From: Parapristionchus giblindavisi
Taxonomy: Eukaryota > Nematoda > Chromadorea > Rhabditida > Diplogasteridae
Direction of reading: 5' to 3'
Length of the DNA stretch: 64,000 bases
Assembly (NCBI GenBank): GCA_943737045.1
Contig: CALSFV010000655.1
Location: 248,001 to 312,000, forward strand
The position numbers and the translations under genes were made by a program. The notes below the pieces were generated by a model. The model was given only the letters and a program-made list of their open reading frames with translations, made no database searches and had not been told where the DNA came from. Every line of letters starts with the position of its first letter. The first letter of the stretch is position 1. Below are positions 1-12,400 of this stretch, piece after piece.

Positions 1-144
1 GAGCGCACAAGGATTTGCGTGGAGGGTTGCACAACCATGATCATCTACAGTATACCCCAGGGCAGCCCTGACGGAGAAATCGTGGCTGGACTCAAGACCC
101 TGCTTGACCAATCCCCCATTCAAAACAACAAGAGTTACTGTTAG
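1..144 (+). CDS. Last exon of an unidentified plus-strand gene (5' end outside window)
   Basis: From base 1 an open frame of 47 codons ends at TAG (142-144). Its composition is protein-like (for example the stretches CTTMIIYSIPQGSPDGEIVAG and LKTLLDQSP), unlike the purine-rich DNA that follows. No splice acceptor is visible because the window starts inside the exon, so the frame is chosen by openness and codon quality. It is convergent with hipr-1, whose stop codon lies 1.35 kb away on the opposite strand. I do not recognise the family. Confidence 0.5.
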   Translation, partial: ERTRICVEGCTTMIIYSIPQGSPDGEIVAGLKTLLDQSPIQNNKSYC

Positions 145-1489
145 AGAGAAGGGGTACAGAATTGATAAAGCGAAGGGGAGGTATAGTAAACAGTGGGAAT
201 AGAGGAGGGGATTACGGGGATAGAACAGGGAACGACATCAAGATCACCGTTTAGTCATTCTCCTCTTCCCTGTCGTTGCTAAACATCGCAAGTCACGAAC
301 GCGGAATGGGCGAGTGCCCCGTGCGTAATTAGCAATGGAAAAAGACAGAAAGTGAAAGCAGTTGGAGGCTAGGGAACGTTAATTTAAGGGGGGGGGGGGT
401 TGGGTAGGTAGTGCAAAGGTGCAAAACGCTAAACACCAATCACGTAACCGAAAGATGCCAAAGCAGATAGATAGCGCGAGCAAGCTGAGAAAGACACAAC
501 TATGGTAGTCAACCAATCAATAACCAGCAATGTGTAGTACGGTAGAGCAGCAGCGAGACTTGCGTCGGGTCAGATCCATGATTTTGAGAGCGAGAGATAA
601 GAAAAACTGAATCACGAGCGGTATGGTACAACTGTAGAGCAGGAGATGGGATTGAGATGGGGCCGTAAAGCAAGCGAGATTGCGATTTTTGGAAATTCTA
701 TGTAACATAAAATTTAAACAAATAATAATAAGTAAGAGGGTTCGAGTGGAAAGAGGGTGCTGGAAACTCAAAAGTGATTTGGAGATTAATTGTGCGGTGA
801 TAAGCAGGCAACAAGGAAAACGATAAGGGGCGAGGAAGGGTTGTTGGAGAGAATGAGAAAGAGAGTGGAGGCTGTAATAGGCAAATGATAATTGTGATAA
901 CAGAACAACGAAGAGACATGCTGATAAGCACAGTAGAGCGGCGACGACAGTGTGCCATCCGTAGATCGATCGATACCGTGGTATACTACTGTACCTACCG
1001 GCCGAGTACGGTAGACTCAGCCAATCAGCTCAAACGACGTGTCGGCGTCCTGCAAAGGCGAGGGGTTGGATGCAGGGAGGAAACGATTATTGATTGATTA
1101 GCAGAGGAAAGATTAATTGATTAGTTGAGGGAGTAGATCACGAACCGAACCAGGCATATATAGTGTGTATAGAGTGGGTGGGGGATGCACAATTTTGACC
1201 AGAATACGGGGGGAAATGGAAAGATCAAAGATATTGAGGTACAAACAAAAAGATATTGAGGTTTCAGGTTAACTATACTAATATTGGGGATATGAAATTG
1301 AATAAGCAATTTGGATGAAACATCAAACCACCAGCCCAATGCGAAATGCAACAAGAAATTGTGAATAGAACTAGATAAAAATATAGATCCTTTTTTTAGA
1401 AATCAACCAATAGCCCCGTGTGAAATAATCATAAACGGTTGATACATGGGTCACGAATCAATCAATAATCAATCGATAATGTAATCGAT
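145..1489. other. Intergenic region between convergent genes
   Basis: No convincing exon was seen. It should hold the 3' UTR of the left-edge gene and the 3' UTR of hipr-1. There is a G-run near 389-400 and purine-rich plus-strand sequence at 730-880. The ORFs here lack splice or homology support. Confidence 0.5.
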
Positions 1490-1640
1490 CTAGACCTTGG
1501 CTCCTCCGCCGCCATTCTCTCCGGATACGAGAGACGCCATGTGGTAGTGCTGCTTGCGCAATTCCGCGAGACGAGCACGCTCGCGCGTCAACGACTGCTC
1601 CAACTCGAGACAGCGGACCTACAATGTTACTTATAATAAA

Positions 1641-1681
<41 letters not shown>

Positions 1682-4600
1682 GAATATTAATAATAATATC
1701 GATCGAATCATAAAAGGCAGATAATACTGTTAGAATAGTCAATTAATTCCTCAAAATCGAATCATATTTACATGTCTAGAAATAGAAAACCTCATCCTAG
1801 TAACTAGTTACTGATCAGATATTCCTCGATTTAAACAGTCATCATAAATATAAATAATATGACCGAAATTCTTCCTTCTTTTACAATATCTCAACAATAT
1901 CTTCTTCGCTGTGATCAAGTAATTGCAGTGTATACATAATTTTCTCATATTTTATATCACTTTAAAAAAATATCTATATACATTTGTCTCATAAAGTAAT
2001 CTATTTGTAAGAAATGATATTATTATTATTATTCCTATTATTATTATGAACATCCAATATACAAGTTTTTACTACCTTTCACACCCACCAACGCGCGTAC
2101 ATGACCTGGATCTCATACCCACATACCCACGGGCACTTCTATCCCAGCCCAACATCCATCCTTCGCGCGTCTAATCCTCGTTTCCGCGCCTGCAGACTCC
2201 GCCCACTTCAAGATAGGCCCATATAAGGCGCCCAATAGCTCACAATTCAATCAGTCTTGCATAGCTTTCCTTCCAAGAGTGTACCAAGTACCAAGGTCTC
2301 TGTTCAGAGATGCAGTCCACCATCTACTACGCCGCACCCACCCACTTCATCATTCCATTTCCTCCACCTATCCTCTACGGACCTTACAGTACGTTTATTA
2401 TACCCTTACAAACATAATCTTTCTATATTTATCATAATTTATTTTATTCATTTTCAGTCCACAATCCTCAATACACCGCTCCCGCGTTTGTCGGCCCCAT
2501 GCCCATCTTCACATCTCCACCGCCACCAATGCCGAATTTCTCCGTTCCTCCACCACCAATGCCAAACTTCTCCGTTCCCCCACCTCCTCTGCCCAACTTC
2601 TCCATGCCGCCTCCACCTCTGCCCAACTACGGCTGTCCACCTCCACCACTGTCCAACTATGGCAACGGATGGGAGCAGAATAATGGAACATACAGTATGT
2701 TACAGTATACAGTATGCCCGCAAACATATAACAATATATGTGTTCATTTGCGAATTCTCAATCTCTCCATTTTCAGACCAGGCACCATACCAGCAGCTCA
2801 CACAGCTCCCTTCTCAATGCTATTCCCCTGATGAAGGATTCAAATCTGCGTCATCTCCTTCTGGCTCAACCAGGGTATGTTTCACTATCTTCAATAAATA
2901 AATAAATCAAAATTTTATTATCGATTTATTGATTATTACAGTGTTCGAGTGCAATCGAAGAGGTACACAGTCCGGTCGAAGATGAGGAAGACGGACAAGA
3001 GGAGGAATATGATGATCAACTGTATCTTACCATCGATCCCGCAACCATCAGCTGGGTAAGTCGCCTTTCCCTATTCTACCGTAATCCGCCGCCTTTTCCT
3101 ATTCTACCGTAATCCATCATGATCATAGTTTAATCAATTTCCATTACAGCCCAAAGAAGACTCGTATCTGGCACGCTTCCGACCAGTCGAGCTGCAAGGC
3201 TACAAGCTGGTCGCAGAGCAGGATCCAGAAGCCGAAGCTGCGTACAAGGCCTTCATGAATCTACGATACGGCGATGCAGCTGAAGCGACTATGACCGAAG
3301 AGGACGGCTTCGAGTTTTTGGCCGAACAAATGATTGATCTCTGGTCAATCGATGATTTCTACCGTACTTTTCCCGTGAATCATCCGCCCCTAGACGGTGC
3401 GGCACTTGATGTGCTCCCCGCCGAATACATTGCCACTCGACTTCTGTCTAATTAGATCCCATCCTTTCTCATTTTCTCTTCATCATTTTCATTTTCTCGT
3501 CATTTTCCTCATTGTTTTTTGTGCACCTTTGATTATCATCGCTTAACTTTTTTTTTAAACATTTTAACACTTTTAACGTTTAACAGTTCAACTGTTATAA
3601 TAAAAATGTAACAACTTTAAAAATCTTCCATCCTTGTCGCATATCAAACACAAAGTATATCAGAACACGTACACCACTAGAATTATTATTATTATTAAAG
3701 AAATGCAAAATGGAAACAGAAATAACAGTTAAACATTTGATATTTCAAGAGTAAAATTGTAGTATTGCTATTATGACTTGTCGGGATAGAACAAGTAAAC
3801 CATAAGGCTAAAGAATATTATAACTTCGACTTCGAAGTTGACATGTAGTATACTTGAAGAAAGCACAATAAGGTTGCCAGTACACTTTTATCATTGAAAT
3901 ACCACGAGACGGTGCAAATAGGTAAACATAATGAAGCATTATAGAACATTCCGCCGCTCAGCTATATTTCGAGCGTGTGAAATGAAATGAAGATAGATAT
4001 ATTAAAATAGATCAATCTAGTAAAATAATATACGAGTCATTCTTTTTTTAAAAGGTAGAATAATAAATTATGTTGTCTGAAGAATTTCAGAATAAACATT
4101 CATCGTCTTTCGTTTCTCTTCCAGCATTTGCATTCAAAGAATAATAATAATATCGATATTATGGATTGAATCATAACAGATATATGCTACTGGAAGAATC
4201 GTTAATTAATTCTCCAAAATCGAATCATATCAACAATATAATCACATCTATGTGTACAAAAAGTCCAAGTTATCCTAGTTACTGATCAGATATTTCACCG
4301 CTTTAAACACTCATCATAAATGCAATTACTATGATCGAAAATCTTCCTCCATAAACAATATCTCAACAATATCTTCTCTAGTGAATGATCAAGTAATTGC
4401 AGTGCATACAACATTTCTTCATATTTGATATTACTGTTTTTAGTTTCTGATCTTTCTATACATTTGTCTCCTAAAGTAATCTCTTTGTAAGAAATGATAT
4501 TATTATTATTATTCTTATTATTATTACGAACATCCATGATACATCTTTTTACTACCTTTCACACCCACCTACTCGCGTACATGACCTGGATCACATACCC

Positions 4601-7600
4601 ACATACCCACGGGCACTTCTATCCCAGCCCAACATCCATCCTTCGCGCGTCTCATCCTCGTTTCCGCGCCTGCAGACTCCGCCCACTTCAAGATAGGCCC
4701 ATATAAGGCGCCCAATAGCTCACAATTCAATCAGTCTTGCATAGCTTTCCTTCCAAGAGTGTACCAAGTACCAAGGTCTCTGTTCAGAGATGCAGTCCAC
4801 CATCTACTACGCCGCACCCACCCACTTCATCATTCCATTTCCTCCACCTATCCTCTACGGACCTTACAGTACGTTTATTATACCTTTACAAACGTAATCT
4901 TTCTCTATTTATCATAATTTATTTTATTCATTTTCAGTCCACAATCCTCACTACACCGCTCCCGTGTTTGTCGGCCCCATGCCCGTCTTCACATCTCCAC
5001 CACCACCACTACCCAATTTCTCCGTTCCTCCACCACCAATGCCAAACTTCTCCGTTCCCCCACCTCCTCTGCCCAACTTCTCCATGCCGCCTCCACCTCT
5101 GCCCAACTACGGCTGTCCACCACCACCACTGTCCAACTATGGCAACGGATGGGAGCAGAATAATGGAACATACAGTATGTTATATTTGCCTGCAAACGTA
5201 TAACAATATATGTGTTCATTTGCGAATTCTCAATCTCTCCATTTTCAGACCAGGCACCGTGCCAGCAGCTCACACAGCTCCCTTCTCAATGCTATTCCCC
5301 AGATGAAGGATTCAAATCTGCGTCATCTCCTTCTGGCTCAACCAGGGTATGTTTCACTATCTTCAATAAATAAATCAAAATTTTATTATCGATTTATTGA
5401 TCATTACAGTGCTCGAGTGCAATCGAAGAGGTGCACAGTCCGGTCGAAGATGAGGAGGACGGACAAGAGGAGGAATATGATGATCAACTATATCTTACCA
5501 TCGATCCCGCAACCATCAGCTGGGTAAGTCGCCTTTCCCTATTCTACCGTAATCCGCCGCCTTTTCCTATTCCACCGTAATCCACACCATGATCATAATT
5601 CAATCAATTTTCATTGCAGCCCAAAGAAGACTCGTATCTGGCGCGCTTTCGTCCAGTCGAGCTGCAAGGCTACAAGCTGGTCGCAGAGCAGGATCCAGAA
5701 GCCGAAGCTGCGTACAAGGCCTTCATGAATCTACGATACGGCGATGCAGCTGAAGCGACTATGACCGAAGAGGACGGCTTCGAGTTTATGGCCGAACAAA
5801 TGTTTGACCTCTGGTCAATCGATGATTTCTACCGTAATTTCCCCGTGAATCATCCGCCCCTAGACGGTGCGGCACTTGATGTGCTCCCCGCCGAATACAT
5901 TGCCACTCGGCTCTTGTCCTATTAGATCCCATCCTTCCTCATTTTCTCTTCATTATTTTCATTTTCTCGCCATTTTCTTCATTGTTTTTTTGCACCTTTG
6001 ATTATCATCGTTTAACCTTTTTTACATTTTTCACGTTTAACGTTTTAACGCATAATAAAAATGTAAACATCTAAAAAGATCTTACATGTCGCATATCAAA
6101 AACAAAATATATCAGAACACGTACAACACTAGAATAATAATCATTATTATTATTAAAGAAATGCAATATGGAAACAGAAATAACATTTACACATTTCGTA
6201 ATTCTAGAGTAAAGGTGCAGGAATGTTTTATGACTTGTTCGAGAGAGCAAATACAAGGCTAACGAAGGAGTACAATAACTTGAAATAGACTTGTAGTGTA
6301 TCCTACTTCATGTATGCTCCACGATAACCATATAGCTTGTATACTATTAGCATTGAAATACCATGAGACGGACTAAACAAGTGAGAATACACAGTGAAGC
6401 ATTAGAGATCAGTCCGCCGCTCAGCTATATTTCGAGAGTATGAAAAGGAATGAAGATAGATACTTTTAAAAAGATCAATCTAGTAAAATAATATGCCATT
6501 TTTTAATGTAATGATATGAAGGATTAATAAAAAACTATGTTAATTTCATAATAAACATTCGTCGTCCTTTCGTTTCTCTTACACCATTTGCAATCAAATA
6601 TAATAATAATAACAATAATAATAAAAATAATAATAACAATAATAATAAATATTACGTATGAACTTCCAGCGTCCATTATTCAAGACTACCACAAAATTCT
6701 TCAAAACTCACAGAAACCAGAAAGTAGCAAATCTTATTCTTTTACTTATTACTTATAATATATATTCAAATGCGACGCATTGATTAGACGGAAAGAAACC
6801 AATATCACCAAAGACTGTAAGCTAGACATATCGGCGAAATACAACTCTCCAATATTTCAAAAATTATATGAGAAAGGGATGACAAATCATACCGCATATA
6901 AACTCATCAAATTTACCAAAACAAACGGAATACAATCGTGATTTGTACAAGAAATACGATTCACCTTGTTTTGTTACCAAAAGTTACTCATTAATTCAAG
7001 TAGCATATAATCGAGTACAACAATACTACTATTCTATTTGCATCTCTCTCAATCTTAATCTGCATGAATTATTCGATTATTCATAGTTCTCATTTGCTAT
7101 TCTAAATCTCATCTTATCTCACTGTACTACTATTAGCAGTCGAAACACCATAACCAAAACGAACTTTGTAGCCTTTACTTTACTTATATATTTTGTATCT
7201 AAAAATTCATGTGACTGCATACCCATATCTTAAATTTCAATAATCAGTAATCGAATTATTCCAGATATCACAAGATGCATTGCACAATCTCTCACTCTCC
7301 CGTGACCCAGGACCGCAAAACCGACACATTCCCCTTCCCACAGGCACTCTCTCTTACCCCTTCCACTTCTCTCACTCTCTAAAGCGTTCACACCGCCCTA
7401 TCCTCTCGCAGTATCATACCGCGTCCCTTGCCACAGGGTGGTATCACAGTCAGTCCATTCATAATTCGTCACCCATCTACCGATGATTACACCCTGTGGA
7501 TGGGGAAACGAGGATGCCGGTTCCTCGACATCCATCTTGGGCAGGATATAAGCCGAGGAGGGCGGGGCCATACCAGCATAACCCACATTCACTCGGTTCT

Positions 7601-9428
7601 CTCTATCGGACCATCTTCTCGCTCTGCCATAACCATGACTGGATTCGTGTTCAACATCAACGCCGATTCCTTCGTTCCCTCTACTGTTACATCTGCCTCA
7701 TCTTCTTTCATGGACAAATGGAGGCAAAGAAGGGCTCGTTCTTCCATCTCTGGCAGCAGCAAGAGCAATGATGACATCGGATACTCTTCTCAGGTAAGAT
7801 TCACATCTTATCTTGAATTTATCTAAGACAATATTCTTTACTTCACACATTAGTTAGCCCAACTCTCTTTGGCCATCCTAATACTTCGACCGCTAACAAT
7901 AAGTATCTTAAAATAGGCGTAAAGCTCATTCAAACATTTCCTTATTTTGCATACAAAGCAATTCTTGGATCTAATTTTATCATTAACGCATCATCAATCA
8001 AAAATCTTATTATTTTCTTAATATTTATTATCCCAATTACAGTACACCTCTTCGTGCTCAAGCCCCCTCTCGGACTTCAGTCCACGCTCCACCTCCCCCG
8101 AGGACGAGTACCTTCAGGGCCCGACCAGCGATAGCGAGCGAGTGACTGCCTATATGGTAAGCAAATATACCGTAATCCCGTTCTACCGTACCCTAGTAAA
8201 TATAGAGTAATCCCGTTCTACCGTACCCTAGTCATTCGCAAATAGCTGCTTTTTTTTGCAGAACATACTGCCATCATACCTGACCAGATGCAATGCCAAA
8301 CTTGCCGCGGAACCTTACGGAGAGCCCTCTAGATTCTCTCCCACTTCCGCAGAGCACGACACCCTCTCCGTCCACATCCAACAATTCGTAGCTCGCTACT
8401 ACACGCCCGCTCCCGCTAGCTCCGCTCCCAAACCCGATCCTCAAGTGCTTGCTATGCACATTGATAACTTTGTTCAACGTTACTACTCTACACCCGTGCC
8501 CACTAACCCCGCCCCCGTCGCTCCCAAGGACCAACTTGATGCGCACATTAATCAATTTATCGCCCGTTATTACTGATTTGAAAGTACACACCGGTGAAAC
8601 CATATAACCCTTCGACTATTTTCATGTATATTCTTCCTTTTTGGTGATCTAGCTTACATATTTTCATCCTCTTGCAAATTTCTTTTACAATTGCCTAGAC
8701 TCAGCATCTCACCCGTTTCCTGCCATGTTTTCATCCTTTTTTTCTGGTTTTATCCGTTGTACTAATTAATTTTCACAATAAAATTGTAATAATCCTAAAA
8801 CAACAGCTCGTCTCATTTCCAACATAACAATGATAATGCATATAGAATAGCCATACATGGATCAAACCTGAATTATTTTGGAAGTTTCATAAATTAATTT
8901 TATTAAATAATTACCTGACTCTCCATCTCCTCCTTCTTCGCCTCGTGCAGCGTGAGATGTGAGAAGTCGAGGGCATCTTTAAAATAAATTAAAATTAAAT
9001 TAAATTAAAAATGTTGCGTTATTCATTTCCATCCTATTAAAAACCAAAAACATAATTTTAAACAACAAATCATTCCAAACATTTTGAAAATTTTATATTG
9101 CCTCAAGGTTACATTAGTTGTTCTATCATAACACCAACAACAATATTTTCCCAAAGACATCCACTCACTCTTATTATTATACCGTAACCCGCCTACCGTA
9201 CCCTTCTCATTGAGCGTCGTCTGTCCACTCTTGACATTGGCGACGACCTGAGCGGTCGCCTGATTCACACTGCGAGACGCCGTCGATAGGGCAGCCATCC
9301 TGCAACGCAAGGACATCAATATCAATGTAAATCTGACAAAAATAACAGCACATGTGCAACTATAATATTGTAAATTAGGGACATCCGTTCCTAACTTCAA
9401 TCTTTGATATTCAATCAATCAATAAATC

Positions 9429-9471
<43 letters not shown>

Positions 9472-12400
9472 TCCGCATACTTCTGACTGTCTCTGTCAGC
9501 CTTGACTCGACTGGAGACGAACAACTGTGCGGTGCTTGCTGCGATCTCTTGCGCCGCAACGATGAGCTGCTCGAACTGCAAACATTTGGTTTATTTATAT
9601 ATTTATTTATTTTTAAAATAAAAACACCAGTTAAAGTTTGTAAACAGTTAAAAAAAAGATTTTGCAACAATAGAAATATTCGTTCTAAAACCACAATAAT
9701 AGCACAATAATAATAATAATAATAGTAATAGTTTTATTAATATCAAAATACTACCTTTCCATTGCCAGTGACTACGCCATCGGCGGCAGCCACCAACACG
9801 CGTGCGGCTACACCTACAGCCTTCGCGGCAGAGAGAAGACCCTGCAGCAATTCATGGTAAATATTACTCATGATCATTTACACTAACCAACTCATATACA
9901 GTTCTCCTACATATCCCTCCGTACAGTACATTCAATACAGTACTCCTACATATATCTCCGTACTGTACGTTCACTACAATACTCCTAAATATCCCTCCTT
10001 ACCGTACACTCACTACAGTAATGCTACATCTTCCTATGTACCGTACACCCACTACAGTACTCCTACATATACCTCCGTACCGTACACTCACTACAGTACC
10101 CCTACATATCCCTCCGTACCGTACACTCACTACAATACTCCAACACATCCCTCTGTACCGTACACCCACAACAGTACACCTACATATCCCTCCATATCGT
10201 ACTCTCACTACAGTACTCCAACACATCCCTCTGTACCGTACACCCACTACAGTACTCCTACATCTCCCTCTGTACCGTACTCTCACTACAGTATACCTCA
10301 GTCCACTGGTGGTTCCTCTTGTAGAACTCGCCGGGCGGTCCTTGACCACGACCAGCCGCCACAATCTCCTGCTGCAGCTCACGCGACCGTCCGACCAGAA
10401 TGGCTATGGCTGCCATGAGTGACTGACACGAACCCAGAATCTTCTCGTTCACTTCCAGTCTGCAAGATGAGCAAGAGATCAAGATAAATCAATCGACAAT
10501 AAGAAAATAAAATCAATAATTAGCAGTTTATCAATCAATAATAATCATTCATCGATGCAGATACTGCAAGCCATAACAGACTGCGAAAAACATGACATCA
10601 CGAAATTAATATCTAATTTATATTATATTTACATATCACCTTGAATTTCATCGATTGAAGACTGATTTTATTGATTGACCCATTTAATGATCGCATAATC
10701 ATTCGATAATCAGAAGAGAGAATCAATAATTAGCATTCTACCAATCAATAATAATCACTAATCAGCAGTCCATTTTGATACAGCTACAGTAACCCATAAC
10801 TGAATCAATCGATATATCGATTCCTCTCACCTCACTCCATCATTGCTCTCCCTCGCCCTCCTCTGTATTTCCTCTATCTTGTCAACAGCCTGCCTGATGG
10901 CCTCATCCATTCGTCGCATCTCGTCCTCGAGCTCGTTGCCCACCACTTCCTGAATTTTCAAATTTAAATTCTCAAATTGTAAAAATTAAATTTTTAAAAT
11001 TCAAAATTTTCGAATTTTCGATTCACCTTGTCAATGTCCGAGTGCACAGGCAGCGCCAGCATTAGCTCATGGAGCTTGGACAGCGAGGGTAGTGTGGCTA
11101 CCGTAGCCTGCGAATCGTCGGCCGACACAGCGCCTACGGAAGCGCGAGCGTTCGTCAGCACCGAGCGACACTCCTCATTGACATCTGCAAGGGGCAGGCG
11201 TCGATGGATATAGGAAAGACCAAAGATCAAAGATCAAAGATCAGGATAAATTAAGCAAATAATTATTATATGCATGATCGGATTTATTCCTAGCTTGTAA
11301 ACAAAATAATATTAATAAAAATGATTAAAAATAATAAAAATACACACCATCAAAGTGCTGAATGCTCGCCGTGTACGCGGCCGCAGCACACGCCACTACG
11401 ACGGTCGACAGCGCATGGCCAGCCAGTGGCAGGGAAGTGGCCGTTCTCGGCGTTGGACTCTTGCGAGGCGTGCCATTGACCGACTCCTGGCCGAGCACCT
11501 CCTGAGCCCATGCGAGACCAGCAAGCGCGAGATCTGGAAAAATCTTTCTTTTTGTGAAAAAACAAACAAACAAATAAAATATTCTTGAAAAATGGCCCAT
11601 CATACACAGGACGAATAGCAAGCTAGTTACAGATTTTCAACAAAAAATCAGGTTCTTTAAAAAAATTCCAAAATGTGCACATGCACTTTTCGGCCTATTC
11701 TCTCGCATTCAATCAATTATATAACTTTCAGAACAAGTAAAACACAGAAAACATACGCGGCGGATAGGTGATACTCTGGGCGTTGTGGAGCTCCTCGCCC
11801 GCTCTGTCGAGCATCGCCAGCGTCGCGTCTCGAGTGGACGCGCGCTCAGACGCGCCACGTGCCGCGGACGCCAACGCCGTGTCGAGCTCCTGCATCGAAT
11901 TCTCATTTAGCTTTTGTTAATGAACTTCAACAATAGCTGGAATCAGCGAAAAATCAATAATTAAAAATCGATAATTACGAAAACCCTCACGCACCTTGCG
12001 CATGTCTTCAGCCGCTGCGTCCGCCCGCGCCAACTGTGACCGTAGAACGTCCTCGGCGCTGGATGAACTCTCCAACTACAAGGAAATCGATAAGTACAGA
12101 ACATTGAGACAGATACAGTATGCCATAACGGACTGCGAAGAGCACGAGATCTTGATATATAATATATAATATACAATTTATATTATACATTACAACTCTT
12201 TCTCAGATCATTATTTGTCTTGTTTCGCTTTTCTTAGCTAGCATGTTGACAAATTATAATATATGGGTACTGAAAACCCAATCAATAAAACAAATTTCGC
12301 AAATCGATGATACTATAGGCACAGTATACCTTATCCATGTACTCTGAGCGCTGACGCTCCGCTTCTTCGAGCTTGCGCGCCACGCCGCGCGTCTCCTCCT

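Larger units (their letters stand above)
1697..6600 (+). repeat. Tandem direct duplication, two units of about 2.45-2.48 kb, each with one gene
   Basis: Unit 1 (about 1,697-4,145) and unit 2 (about 4,155-6,600) align in order, with start codons 2,480 bp apart. The core from about 2,080 to 3,520 (promoter, exons, introns) is nearly identical to its partner. The outer flanks, such as 3,600-4,130 against 6,060-6,590, have many substitutions and small indels. Confidence 0.85.

Noticed and set aside
2257..2901. 214-codon ORF over gene A, and its partner at 4,737-5,306
   Set aside because: It reads through introns and out of frame with the phase-consistent five-exon model. The true ATG is downstream of it.
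9870..10422. ORFs of 127-182 codons with PYTHYSTPTYPSV-type repeats
   Set aside because: They are readings of the 39-bp intronic minisatellite and also overlap a solid hipr-1 exon on the other strand.
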